A stretch of DNA of 64,000 nucleotides from Osmia lignaria lignaria. Lineage: Eukaryota > Arthropoda > Insecta > Hymenoptera > Megachilidae. The stretch's first letter is position 1. Every line of letters begins with the position of its first letter. The DNA lies in contig NW_027478159.1 of NCBI RefSeq assembly GCF_051020975.1, forward strand, positions 7,952,501 to 8,016,500. The letters are read 5' to 3'. The notes below the pieces were generated by a model. It saw only the letters and a program-made list of their open reading frames with translations. It was not told where the DNA came from and made no database searches. Shown here one piece after another: positions 23,180-36,057 of this stretch. The position numbers and the translations under genes are program-made.

Positions 23180-25433
23180 CGAAGCGAGCTATGGCAAAAT
23201 GTTAAGAGACCTTTTTTGTAGAGAATTATGTTTCCTACTTTTTATGTTCTGTGATATTTTTTGATCAGACGCGTAGTTCTCGAGATATATCAAGATATTT
23301 AAAAGTTCCGAAGCCGCACCAACATAATACAGATACAGAAACACCGTGGCCCCTTTCTTTGAGATAACTCTGCACTAGTGCGAGCCGCAAATGCCACTTC
23401 CAGCTTAGCTGTGCAGAAGAAGAACAACAAGAAGAAGAAATATCTCGAAATATGTCCGTCAGGCCCCTTCCCTTGAGATAAATCTGCAAATATCTCGGAA
23501 ACGAAGCGAGCTATGGCAAAATGTTAAGAGACCTTTTTTGTAGAGAATTAAGTTTCCTACTTTTTATGTTCTATGATATTTTTTGATCAGATGCGTAGTT
23601 CTCGAGATATATCAAGATATTTAAAAGTTCCGAAGCCGCACCAACATATTAGAGATACAGAAACACCGTGGCCCCTTTCTTTGAGATAACTGTGCACTAG
23701 TGCGAGCCGCAAATGCCACTTCCAGCTTAGCTGTGCAGAAGAAGAACAACAAGAAGAAGAAATATCTCGAAATATGTCCGTCAGGCCCCTTCCCTTGAGA
23801 TAAATCTGCAAATATCTCGGAAACGAAGCGAGCTATGGCAAAATGTTAAGAGACCTTTTTTGTAGAGAATTAAGTTTCCTACTTTTTATGTTCTATGATA
23901 TTTTTTGATCAGATGCGTAGTTCTCGAGATATATCAAGATATTTAAAAGTTCCGAAGCCGCACCAACATAATACAGATACAGAAACACCGTGGCCCCTTT
24001 CTTTGAGATAACTCTGCACTATTGCGAGCTGCAAATGCCACTTCCAGCTTAGCTGTGCAGAGGAAGAACAAGAAGAAGAAGAAATATCTCGAAATATGTC
24101 CGTCAGGCCAGTTCCTTTGAGCTGAATCTGCAAATATCTCGGAAACGAAGCGAGCTATGGCAAAATGTTAAGAGACGTTTTTTGTAGAGAATTATGTTTC
24201 CTACAATTTATCTTCTATGATATTTTTTGATCAGGAGCGTAGTTTTCGAGATATATCGAGATACTTAAAAGTTCCGAAGCCGCACCAACATATTAGAGAT
24301 ACAGAAACACCGTGGCCCCTTTCTTTGAGATAACTGTGCACTAGTGCGAGCCGCAAATGCCACTTCCAGCTTAGCTGTGCAGAAGAAGAACAACAAGAAG
24401 AAGAAATATCTCGAAATATGTCCGTCAGGCCCCTTCCCTTGAGATAAATCTGCAAATATCTCGGAAACGAAGCGAGCTATGGCAAAATGTTAAGAGACCT
24501 TTTTTGTAGAGAATTACGTTTCCTACTTTTTATGTTCTATGATATTTTTTGATCAGACGCGTAGTTCTCGAGATATATCAAGATATTTAAAAGTTCCGAA
24601 GCCGCACCAACATAATACAGATACAGAAACACCGTGGCCCCTTTCTTTGAGATAACTCTGCACTAGTGCGAGCCGCAAATGCCACTTCCAGCTTAGCTGT
24701 GCAGAAGAAGAACAACAAGAAGAAGAAATATCTCGAGATATGTCCGTCAGGCCCCTTCCCTTGAGATAAATCTGCAAATATCACGGAAACGAAGTGAGCT
24801 ATGGCAAAATGTTAAGAGACCTTTTTTGTAGAGAATTAAGTTTCCTACTTTTTATGTTCTATGATATTCTTTGATCAGATGCGTAGTTCTCGAGATATAT
24901 CAAGATATTTAAAAGTTCCGAAGCCGCACCAACATAATACAGATACAGAAACACCGTGGCCCCTTTCTTTGAGATAACTCTGCACTAGTGCGAGCCGCAA
25001 ATGCCACTTCCAGCTTAGCTGTGCAGAAGAAGAACAACAAGAAGAAGAAATATCTCGAAATATGTCCGTCAGGCCCCTTCCCTTGAGATAAATCTGCAAA
25101 TATCTCGGAAACGAAGCGAGCTATGGCAAAATGTTAAGAGACCTTTTTTGTAGAGAATTAAGTTTCCTACTTTTTATGTTCTATGATATTTTTTGATCAG
25201 ATGCGTAGTTCTCGAGATATATCAAGATATATAAAAGTTCCGAAGCCGCACCAACATAATACAGATACAGAAACACCGTGGCCCCTTTCTTTGAGATAAC
25301 TCTGCACTAGTGCGAGCCGCAAACGCCACTTCCAGCTTAGCTGTGCAGAAGAAGAACAACAAGAAGAAGAAATATCTCGAAATATGTCCGTCAGGCCCCT
25401 TCCCTTGAGATAAATCTGCAAATATCTCGGAAA
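23180..25433 (+). repeat. Seven-monomer block m73-m79, partner of 9015-11268
   Basis: It carries all the rare variants of m29-m35 at offset 14165 bp, including TATCACGG near 24779, GATATTCTTTG near 24864 and AGATATATAAAAG. The GAACAAGAAGAAG change near 24066 is private to this copy. Confidence 0.9.
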
Positions 25434-28331
25434 CGAAGCGAGCTATGGCAAAATGTTAAGAGACCTTTTTTGTAGAGAATTAAGTTTCCTACTTTTTATG
25501 TTCTATGATATTTTTTGATCAGATGCGCAGTTCTCGAGATATATCAAGATATTTAAAAGTTCCGAAGCCGCACCAACATAATAGAGATACAGAAACACCG
25601 TGGCCCCTTTCTTTGAGATAACTCTGCACTATTGCGAGCTGGAAATGCCACTTCCAGTTTAGCTGTGCAGAAGAAGAACAACAAGAAGAAGAAATATCTC
25701 GAAATATGTCCGTCAGGCCCCTGCCCTTGAGATATATCTGCAAATATCTCGGAAACGAAGCGAGCTATGGCAAAATGTTGAGAGACCTTTTTTGTAGAGA
25801 ATTATGTTTCCTACAATTTATGTTCTATGATATTTTTTGATCAGAAGCGTAGTTTTCGAGATATATCGAGATATTTAAAAGTTCCGAAGCCGCACCAACA
25901 TAATAGAGATACAGAAACACCGTGGCCCCTTTCTTTGAGATAACTCTGCACTAGTGCGAGCCGCAAATGCCACTTCCAGCTTAGCTGTGCAGAAGAAGAA
26001 CAACAAGAAGAAGAAATATCTCGAAATATGTCCGTCAGGCCCCTTCCCTTGAGATAAATCTGCAAATATCTCGGAAACGAAGCGAGCTATGGCAAAATGT
26101 TAAGAGACCTTTTTTGTAGAGAATTAAGTTTCCTACTTTTTATGTTCTATGATATTTTTTGATCAGATGCGTAGTTCTCGAGATATATCAAGATATTTAA
26201 AAGTTCCGAAGCCGCACCAACATAATAGAGATACAGAAACACCGTGGCCCCTTTCTTTGAGATAACTCTGCACTATTGCGAGCTGCAAATGCCACTTCCA
26301 GCTTAGCTGTGCAGAGGAAGAACAACAAGAAAAAGAAGTATCTCGAAATATGTCCGTCAGGCCCGTTCCTTTGAGCTGAATCTGCAAATATCTCGGAAAC
26401 GAAGCGAGCTATGGCAAAATGTTAAGAGACGTTTTTTGTAGAGAATTATGTTTCCTACAATTTATGTTCTATGATATTTTTTGATCAGAAGCGTAGTTTT
26501 CGAGATATATCGAGATATTTAAAAGTTCCGAAGCCGCACCAACATAATAGAGATACAGAAACACCGTGGCCCCTTTCTTTGAGATAACTCTGCACTAGTG
26601 CGAGCCGCAAATGCCACTTCCAGCTTAGCTGTGCAGAAGAAGAACAACAAGAAGAAGAAATATCTCGAAATATGTCCGTCAGGCCCCTTCCCTTGAGATA
26701 AATCTGCAAATATCTCGGAAACGAAGCGAGCTATGGCAAAATGTTAAGAGACCTTTTTTGTAGAGAATTAAGTTTCCTACTTTTTATGTTCTATGATATT
26801 TTTTGATCAGAAGCGTAGTTTTCGAGATATATCGAGATATTTAAAAGTTCCGAAGCCGCACCAACATAATAGAGATACAGAAACACCGTGGCCCCTTTCT
26901 TTGAGATAACTCTGCACTAGTGCGAGCCGCAAATGCCACTTCCAGCTTAGCTGTGCAGAAGAAGAACAACAAGAAGAAGAAATATCTCGAAATATGTCCG
27001 TCAGGCCCCTTCCCTTGAGATAAATCTGCAAATATCTCGGAAACGAAGCGAGCTATGGCAAAATGTTAAGAGACCTTTTTTGTAGAGAATTAAGTTTCCT
27101 ACTTTTTATGTTCTATGATATTTTTTGATCAGATGCGCAGTTCTCGAGATATATCAAGATATTTAAAAGTTCCGAAGCCGCACCAACATAATAGAGATAC
27201 AGAAACACCGTGGCCCCTTTCTTTGAGATAACTCTGCACTATTGCGAGCTGTAAATGCCACTTCCAGCTTAGCTGTGCAGAAGAAGAACAACAAGAAGAA
27301 GAAATATCTCGAAATATGTCCGTCAGGCCCCTGCCCTTGAGATATATCTGCAAATATCTCGGAAACGAAGCGAGCTATGGCAAAATGTTGAGAGACCTTT
27401 TTTGTAGAGAATTATGTTTCCTACAATTTATGTTCTATGATATTTTTTGATCAGAAGCGTAGTTTTCGAGATATATCGAGATATTTAAAAGTTCCGAAGC
27501 CGCACCAACATAATAGAGATACAGAAACACCGTGGCCCCTTTCTTTGAGATAACTCTGCAATAGTGCGAGCCGCAAATGCCACTTCCAGCTTAGCTGTGC
27601 AGAAGAAGAACAACAAGAAGAAGAAATATCTCGAAATATGTCCGTCAGGCCCCTTCCCTTGAGATAAATCTGCAAATATCTCGGAAACGAAGCGAGCTAT
27701 GGCAAAATGTTGAGAGACCTTTTTTGTAGAGAATTAAGTTTCCTACTTTTTATGTTCTATGATATTTTTTGATCAGATGCGTAGTTCTCGAGATATATCA
27801 AGATATTTAAAAGTTCCGAAGCCGCACCAACATAATAGAGATACAGAAACACCGTGGCCCCTTTCTTTGAGATAACTCTGCACTAGTGCGAGCCGCAAAT
27901 GCCACTTCCAGCTTAGCTGTGCAGAAGAAGAACAACAAGAAGAAGAAATATCTCGAAATATGTCCGTCAGGCCCCTTCCCTTGAGATAAATCTGCAAATA
28001 TCTCGGAAACGAAGCGAGCTATGGCAAAATATTAAGAGACCTTTTTTGTAGAGAATTAAGTTTCCTACTTTTTATGTTCTATGATATTTTTTGATCAGAT
28101 GCGTAGTTCTCGAGATATATCAAGATATTTAAAAGTTCCGAAGCCGCACCAACATAATAGAGATACAGAAACACCGTGGCCCCTTTCTTTGAGATAACTC
28201 TGCACTATTGCGAGCTGCAAATGCCACTTCCAGCTTAGCTGTGCAGAGGAAGAACAACAAGAAAAAGAAGTATCTCGAAATATGTCCGTCAGGCCCGTTC
28301 CTTTGAGCTGAATCTGCAAATATCTCGGAAA
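25434..28331 (+). repeat. Monomers m80-m88, assembled from earlier monomer types
   Basis: m80-m81 match m38-m39. m81-m84 resemble m68-m71 but with the full-length form of the AAAAAGAAGTATC monomer (m82). m85-m86 resemble m22-m23. m88 repeats m82 and has private AAAATATTAAG near 28026. The pattern suggests further block copying from the 17.7-22.9 kb region. Confidence 0.75.
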
Positions 28332-30907
28332 CGAAGCGAGCTATGGCAAAATGTTAAGACACGTTTTCTGTAGAGAATTATGTTTCCTACAATTTATGTT
28401 CTATGATAATTTTTGATCAGAAGCGTAGTTTTCGAGATATATCGAGATATTTAAAAGTTCCGAAGCCGCACCAACATAATAGGGATACAGAAACACCGTT
28501 GCCCCTTTCTTTGAGATAACTCTGCTCTAGTGCGAGCCGCAAATGCCACTTCCAGCTTAGCTGTGCAGAAGAAGAACAACAAGAAGAAGAAATATCTCGA
28601 AATATGTCCGTCAGGCCCCTTCCCTTGAGATAAATCTGCAAATATCTCGGAAACGAAGCGAGCTATGGCAAAATGTTAAGAGACCTTTTTTGTAGAGAAT
28701 TAAGTTTCCTACTTTTTATGTTCTATGATATTTTTTGATCAGATGCGTAGTTCTCGAGATATATCAAGATATTTAAAAGTTCCGAAGCCGCACCAACATA
28801 ATAGAGATACAGAAACACCGTGGCCCCTCTCTTTGAGATAACTCTGCACTATTGCGAGCTGGAAATGCCACTTCCAGTTTAGCTGTGCAGAAGAAGAACA
28901 ACAAGAAGAAGAAATATCTCGAAATATGTCCGTTAGGCCCCTGCCCTTGAGATATATCTGCAAATATCTCGGAAACGAAGCGAGCTATGGCAAAATGTTG
29001 AGAGACCTTTTTTGTAGCGAATTATGTTTCCTACAATTTATGTTCTATGATATTTTTAGATCAGAAGCGTAGTTTTCGAGATATATCGAGATATTTAAAA
29101 GTTCCGAAGCCGCACCAACATAATAGAGATACAGAAACACCGTGGCCCCTTTCTTTGAGATAACTCTGCACTATTGCGAGCTGCAAATGCCACTTCCAGC
29201 TTAGCTGTGCAGAGGAAGAACAAGAAGAAGAAGAAGTATCTCGAAATATGTCCGTCAGGCCCGTTCCTTTGAGCTGAATCTGCAAATATCTCGGAAACGA
29301 AGCGAGCTATGGCAAAATGTTAAGAGACGTTTTTTGTAGAGAATTATGTTTCCTACAATTTATGTTCTATGATAATTTTTGATCAGAAGCGTAGTTTTCG
29401 AGATATATCGAGATATTTAAAAGTTCCGAAGCCGCACCAACATAATAGGGATACAGAAACACCGTTGCCCCTTTCTTTGAGATAACTCTGCTCTAGTGCG
29501 AGCCGCAAATGCCACTTCCAGCTTAGCTGTGCAGAAGAAGAACAACAAGAAGAAGAAATATCTCGAAATATGTCCGTCAGGCCCCTTCCCTTGAGATAAA
29601 TCTGCAAATATCTCGGAAACGAAGCGAGCTATGGCAAAATGTTAAGAGACCTTTTTTGTAGAGAATTAAGTTTCCTACTTTTTATGTTCTATGATATTTT
29701 TTGATCAGATGCGTAGTTCTCGAGATATATCAAGATATTTAAAAGTTCCGAAGCCGCACCAACATAATAGAGATACAGAAACACCGTGGCCCCTTTCTTT
29801 GAGATAACTCTGCACTATTGCGAGCTGTAAATGCCACTTCCAGCTTAGCTGTGCAGAAGAAGTACAACAAGAAGAAGAAATATCTCGAAATATGTCCGTC
29901 AGGCCCCTTCCCTTGAGATATATCTGCAAATATCTCGGAAACGAAGCTAGCTATGGCAAAATGTTAAGAGACCTTTTTTGTAGAGAATTACGTTTCCTAC
30001 AATTTATGTTCTATGATATTTTTTGATCAGAAGCGTAGTTTTCGAGATATATCGAGATATTTAAAAGTTCCGAAGCCGCACCAACATAATAGAGATACAG
30101 AAACACCGTGGCCCCTTTCTTTGAGATAACTCTGCGCTAGTGCGAGCCGCAAATGCCACTTCCAGCTTAGCTGTGCAGAAGAAGAACAACAAGAAGAAGA
30201 AATATCTCGAAATATGTCCGTCAGGCCCCTTCCCTTGAGATAAATCTGCAAATATCTCGGAAACGAAGCGAGCTATGGCAAAATGTTGAGAGACCTTTTT
30301 TGTAGAGAATTAAGTTTCCTACTTTTTATGTTCTATGATAATTTTTGATCAGATGCGTAGTTCTCGAGATATATCAAGATATTTAAAAGTTCCGAAGCCG
30401 CACCAACATAATAGAGATACAGAAACACCGTGGCCCTTCTCTTTCAGATAACTCTGCACTATTGCGAGCTGGAAATGCCACTTCCAGTTTAGCTGTGCAG
30501 AAGAAGAACAACAAGAAGAAGAAATATCTCGAAATATGTCCGTTAGGCCCCTTCCCTTGAGATAAATCTGCAAATATCTCGGAAACGAAGCGAGCTATGG
30601 CAAAATGTTAAGAGACCTTTTTTGTAGAGAATTAAGTTTCCTACTTTTTATGTTCTATGATATTTTTTGATCAGATGCGTAGTTCTCGAGATATATCAAG
30701 ATATTTAAAAGTTCCGAAGCCGCACCAACATAATAGAAATACAGAAACACCGTGGCCCCTTTCTTTGAGATAACTCTGCACTATTGCGAGCTGTAAATGC
30801 CACTTCCAGCTTAGCTGTGCAGAAGAAGAACAACAAGAAGAAGAAATATCTCGAAATATGTCCGTCAGGCCCCTTCCCTTGAGATATATCTGCAAATATC
30901 TCGGAAA
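28332..30907 (+). repeat. Monomers m89-m96, start of a new variant family
   Basis: Several variants first appear here: GATAATTTTTGATC, AGGGATACAG with CCGTTGCCCC and CTGCTCTAG (m89, m92), CTGCGCTAG (m94), GAACAAGAAGAAG with GTATCTCG (m91), and GAAGCTAGC opening m94. m91-m94 recur as m102-m105 at an offset of 3540 bp, eleven monomers less the 2-bp loss in m100. Confidence 0.8.
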
Positions 30908-31551
30908 CGAAGCGAGCTATGGCAAAATGTTGAGAGACCTTTTTTGTAGAGAATTATGTTTCCTACAATTTATGTTCTATGATATTCTTTGATCAGATGC
31001 GTAGTTCTCGAGATATATCAAGATGTTTAAAAGTTCCGAAGCCGCACCAACATAATAGAGATACAGAAACACCGTGGCCCCTTTCTTTGAGATAACTCTG
31101 CACTATTGCGAGCTGCAAATGCCACTTCCAGCTTAGCTGTGCAGAAGAAGAACATCAAGAAGAAGAAATATCTCGATTAATGTCCGTCAGGCCCCTTCCC
31201 TTGAGATAAATCTGCAAATATCTCGGAAACGAAGAGGGCTATGGCAAAATGTTAAGAGTCCTTTTTTGTAGAGAATTAGGTTTCCTACTCTTTATGTTCT
31301 ATGATATTTTTTTATCTGATGCGTAGTTCTCGAGATATATCAAGATATTTAAAAGTTCCGAAGCCGCACCAACATAATAGAGATACAGAAACACCGTGGC
31401 CCCTTTCTTTGAGATAACTCTGCACTATTGCGAGCTGTAAATGCCACTTCCAGCTTAGCTGTGCAGAAGAAGAACAACAAGAAGAAGAAATATCTCGAAA
31501 TATGTCCGTCAGGCCCCTTCCCTTGAGATATATCTGCAAATATCTCGGAAA
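30908..31551 (+). repeat. Diverged monomers m97-m98
   Basis: Private changes cluster between about 30985 and 31320: GATATTCTTTG, AGATGTTTAAAAG, GAACATCAAG, CTCGATTAATG, GAAGAGGGC, AAGAGTCC, GAATTAGGTTTCC, CTACTCTTT and TTTTTTATCTGATG. Neighbouring monomers show far fewer unique changes. The rest of m98 returns to the m93 type. The total length is unchanged. Confidence 0.85.
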
Positions 31552-33159
31552 CGAAGCTAGCTATGGCAAAATGTTAAGAGACCTTTTTTGTAGAGAATTA
31601 CGTTTCCTACAATTTATGTTCTATGATATTTTTTGATCAGAAGCGTAGTTTTCGAGATATATCGAGATATTTAAAAGTTCCGAAGCCGCACCAACATAAT
31701 AGAGATACAGAAACACCGTGGCCCCTTTCTTTGAGATAACTCTGCGCTAGTGCGAGCCGCAAATGCCACTTCCAGCTTAGCTGTGCAGAAGAAGAACAAC
31801 AAGAAGAAGAAATATCTCGAAATATGTCCGTCAGGCCCCTTCCCTTGAGATAAATCTGCAAATATCTCGGAAACGAAGCGAGCTATGGCAAAATGTTAAG
31901 AGACCTTTTTTGTAGAGAATTAAGTTTCCTACTTTTTATGTTCTATGATATTTTTATCAGATGCGTAGTTCTCGAGATATATCAAGATATTTAAAAGTTC
32001 CGAAGCCGCACCAACATAATAGAGATACAGAAACACCGTGGCCCCTTTCTTTGAGATAACTCTGCACTATTGCGATCTGCAAATGCCACTTCCAGCTTAG
32101 CTGTGCAGAGGAAGAACAACAAGAAGAAGAAATATCTCGAAATATGTCCGTCAGGCCAGTTCCTTTGAGCTGAATCGGCAAATATCTCGGAAACGAAGCG
32201 AGCTATGGCAAAATGTTAAGAGACGTTTTTTGTAGAGAATTATGTTTCCTACAATTTAAGTTCTATGATATTTTTTGATCAGAAGCGTAGTTTTCGAGAT
32301 ATATCGAGATATTTAAAAGTTCCGAAGCCGCACCAACATAATAGGGATACAGAAACACCGTGGCCCCTTTCTTTGAGATAACTCTGCACTAGTGCGAGCT
32401 GCAAATGCCACTTCCAGCTTAGCTGTGCAGAGGAAGAACAACAAGAAGAAGAAATATCTCGAAATATGTCCGTCCGGCCCCTTCCCTTGAGATATATCTG
32501 CAAATATCTCGGAAACGAAGCGAGGTATGGCAAAATGTTAAGAGACCTTTTCTGTAGAGAATTATGTTTCCTACAATTTACGTTCTATGATATTTTTTGA
32601 TCAGAAGCGTAGTTTTCGAGATATATCGAGATATTTAAAAGTTCCGAAGCCGCACCAACATAATAGGGATACAGAAATACCGTGGCCCCTTTCTTTGAGA
32701 TAACTCTGCACTATTGCGAGCTGCAAATGCCACTTCCAGCTTAGCTGTGCAGAGGAAGAACAAGAAGAAGAAGAAGTATCTCGAAATATGTCCGTCAGGC
32801 CCGTTCCTTTGAGCTGAATCTGCAAATATCTCGGAAACGAAGCGAGCTATGGCAAAATGTTAAGAGACGTTTTTTGTAGAGAATTATGTTTCCTACAATT
32901 TATGTTCTATGATAATTTTTGATCAGAAGCGTAGTTTTCGAGATATATCGAGATATTTAAAAGTTCCGAAGCCGCACCAACATAATAGGGATACAGAAAC
33001 ACCGTTGCCCCTTTCTTTGAGATAACTCTGCTCTAGTGCGAGCCGCAAATGCCACTTCCAGCTTAGCTGTGCAGAAGAAGAACAACAAGAAGAAGAAATA
33101 TCTCGAAATATGTCCGTCAGGCCCCTTCCCTTGAGATAAATCTGCAAATATCTCGGAAA
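31552..33159 (+). repeat. Monomers m99-m103
   Basis: m98-m99 match m93-m94 (CTGCGCTAG). m100 has GCGATCTGC and AATCGGCAAAT. m101 has CCGTCCGG and the GAGGTATGG end. m102-m103 match m91-m92. m100-m102 are early relatives of the six-monomer unit found at 36058-37989. Confidence 0.8.
31874..32193 (+). repeat. Short monomer m100, 320 bp (2-bp deletion)
   Basis: The TTTTTTGATCAG element reads TTTTTATCAG near 31951, losing 2 bp and the TGATCA site. Confidence 0.93.
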
Positions 33160-34447
33160 CGAAGCGAGCTATGGCAAAATGTTAAGAGACCTTTTTTGTA
33201 GAGAATTAAGTTTCCTACTTTTTATGTTCTATGATATTTTTTGATCAGATGCGTAGTTCTCGAGATATATCAAGATATTTAAAAGTTCCGAAGCCGCACC
33301 AACATAATAGAGATACAGAAACACCGTGGCCCCTTTCTTTGAGATAAGTCTGCACTATTGCGAGCTGTAAATGCCACTTCCAGCTTAGCTGTGCAGAAGA
33401 AGAACAACAAGAAGAAGAAATATCTCGAAATATGTCCGTCAGGCCCCTTCCCTTGAGATATATCTGCAAATATCTCGGAAACGAAGCTAGCTATGGCAAA
33501 ATGTTAAGAGACCTTTTTTGTAGAGAATTACGTTTCCTACAATTTATGTTCTATGATATTTTTTGATCAGAAGCGTAGTTTTCGAGATATATCGAGATAT
33601 TTAAAAGTTCCGAAGCCGCACCAACATAATAGAGATACAGAAACACCGTGGCCCCTTTCTTTGAAATAACTCTGCGCTAGTGCGAGCCGCAAATGCCACT
33701 TCCAGCTTAGCTGTGCAGAAGAAGAACAACAAGAAGAAGAAATATCTCGAAATATGTCCGTCAGGCCCCTTCCCTTGAGATAAATCTGCAAATATCTCGG
33801 AAACGAAGCGAGCTATGGCAAAATGTTAAGAGACCTTTTTTGTAGAGAATTAAGTTTCCTACTTTTTATGTTCTATGATAATTTTTGATCAGATGCGTAG
33901 TTCTCGAGATATATCAAGATATTTAAAAGTTCCGAAGCCGCACCAACATAATAGAGATACAGAAACACCGTGGCCCCTTTCTTTGAGATAACTCTGCACT
34001 ATTGCGAGCTGTAAATGCCACTTCCAGCTTAGCTGTGCAGAAGAAGAACAACAAGAAGAAGAAATATCTCGAAATATGTCCGTCAGGCCCCTTCCCTTGA
34101 GATATATCTGCAAATATCTCGGAAACGAAGCTAGCTATGGCAAAATGTTAAGAGACCTTTTTTGTAGAGAATTACGTTTCCTACAATTTATGTTCTATGA
34201 TATTTTTTGATCAGAAGCGTAGTTTTCGAGATATATCGAGATATTTAAAAGTTCCGAAGCCGCACCAACATAATAGAGATACAGAAACACCGTGGCCCCT
34301 TTCTTTGAAATAACTCTGCGCTAGTGCGAGCCGCAAATGCCACTTCCAGCTTAGCTGTGCAGAAGAAGAACAACAAGAAGAAGAAATATCTCGAAATATG
34401 TCCGTCAGGCCCCTTCCCTTGAGATAAATCTGCAAATATCTCGGAAA
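33160..34447 (+). repeat. Two-monomer tandem duplication m104-m107
   Basis: m105 and m107 share the rare TTTGAAATAAC with CTGCGCTAG, and m106 and m108 share the head GATAATTTTTGATC. These points give a 644-bp duplication offset. m104 carries private GATAAGTCTG near 33345. Confidence 0.8.
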
Positions 34448-36057
34448 CGAAGCGAGCTATGGCAAAATGTTAAGAGACCTTTTTTGTAGAGAATTAAGTT
34501 TCCTACTTTTTATGTTCTATGATAATTTTTGATCAGATGCGTAGTTCTCGAGATATATCAAGATATTTAAAAGTTCCGAAGCCGCACCAACATAATAGAG
34601 ATACAGAAACACCGTGGCCCCTTTCTTTGAGATAACTCTGCACTATTGCGAGCTGCAAATGCCACTTCCAGCTTAGCTGTGCAGAGGAAGAACAACAAGA
34701 AGAAGAAATATCTCGAAATATGTCCGTCAGGCCAGTTCCTTTGAGCTGAATCGGCAAATATCTCGGAAACGAAGCGAGCTATGGCAAAATGTTAAGAGAC
34801 GTTTTTTGTAGAGAATTATGTTTCCTACAATTTAAGTTCTATGATATTTTTTGATCAGAAGCGTAGTTTTCGAGATATATCGAGATATTTAAAAGTTCCG
34901 AAGCCGCACCAACATAATAGGGATACAGAAACACCGTGGCCCCTTTCTTTGAGATAACTCTGCACTAGTGCGAGCCGCAAATGCCACTTCCAGCTTAGCT
35001 GTGCAGAAGAAGAACAACAAGAAGAAGAAATATCTCGAAATATGTCCGTCAGGCCCCTTCCCTTGAGATATATCTGCAAATATCTCGGAAACGAAGCGAG
35101 CTATGACAAAGTGTTGAGAGACCTTTTTTGTAGAGAATTATGTTTCCTACAATTTATGTTCTATGATATTTTTTGATCAGAAGCGTAGTTTTCGAGATAT
35201 ATCGAGATATTTGAAAGTTCCGAAGCCGCACCAACATAATAGAGATACAGAAACAGCGTGGCCCCTTTCTTTGAGATATCTCTGCACTATTGCGAGCTGC
35301 AAATGCCACTTCCAGCTTAGCTGCGCAGAAGAAGAACAACAAGAAGAAGAAATATCTCGAAATATGTCCGTCAGGCCCCTTCCCTTGAGATAAATCTGCA
35401 AATATCTCGGAAACGAAGCGAGCTATGGCAAAATGTTAAGAGACCTTATTTGTAGAGAATTAAGTTTCCTACTTTTTATGTTCTATGATATTTTTTGATC
35501 AGATGCGTAGTTCTCGAGATATATCAAGATATTTAAAAGTTCCGAAACCGCACCAACATAATAGAGATACAGAAACACCGTGGCCCCTTTCTTTGAGATA
35601 ACTCTGCACTAGTGCGAGCCGCAAATGCCACTTCCAGCTTAGCTGTGCAGAAGAAGAACAACAAGAAGAAGAAATATCTCGAAATATGTCCGTCAGGCCC
35701 CTTCCCTTGAGATAAATCTGCAAATATCTCGGAAACGAAGCGAGCTATGGCAAAATGTTAAGAGACCTTTTTTGTAGAGAATTAAGTTTCCTACTTTTTA
35801 TCTTCTATGATATTTTTTGATCAGATGCGTAGTTCTCGAGATATATCAAGATATTTAAAAGTTCCGAAGCCGCACCAACATAATAGAGATACAGAAACAC
35901 CGTGGCCCCTTTCTTTGAGATAACTCTGCACTATTGCGAGCTGTAAATGCCACTTCCAGCTTAGCTGTGCAGAAGAAGAACAACAAGAAGAAGAAATATC
36001 TCGAAATATGTCCGTCAGGCCCCTTCCCTTGAGATATATCTGCAAATATCTCGGAAA
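34448..36057 (+). repeat. Monomers m108-m112
   Basis: m108 has AATCGGCAAAT and the CCAGTTCC tail. m109 has TTTAAGTTCTATG and AGGGATAC. m110 is notable for CTATGACAAAGTG, TTGAAAGTTCC, ACAGCGTGG, GAGATATCTCTG and AGCTGCGCAG (35104-35324). m111 has CCTTATTTG near 35444 and GAAACCGC near 35545. m112 has TATCTTCTATG. Confidence 0.8.

Larger units (their letters stand above)
13200..26077 (+). repeat. Copy 2 of the large tandem duplication (m42-m81)
   Basis: It begins where m42 matches the head of m1, and ends with m80-m81, which match m38-m39. Matching is interrupted at about 15.8-17.7 kb, where monomers resemble other parts of copy 1 (m31-m33, m13-m14, m22) in a new order. At 17708-19639 there is an extra partial copy of the m20-m25 block. 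The sequence is therefore a rearranged second copy, not a clean one. An assembly duplication is unlikely as the whole explanation, because the copies differ by point changes and by whole-monomer gains and losses. Confidence 0.8.
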
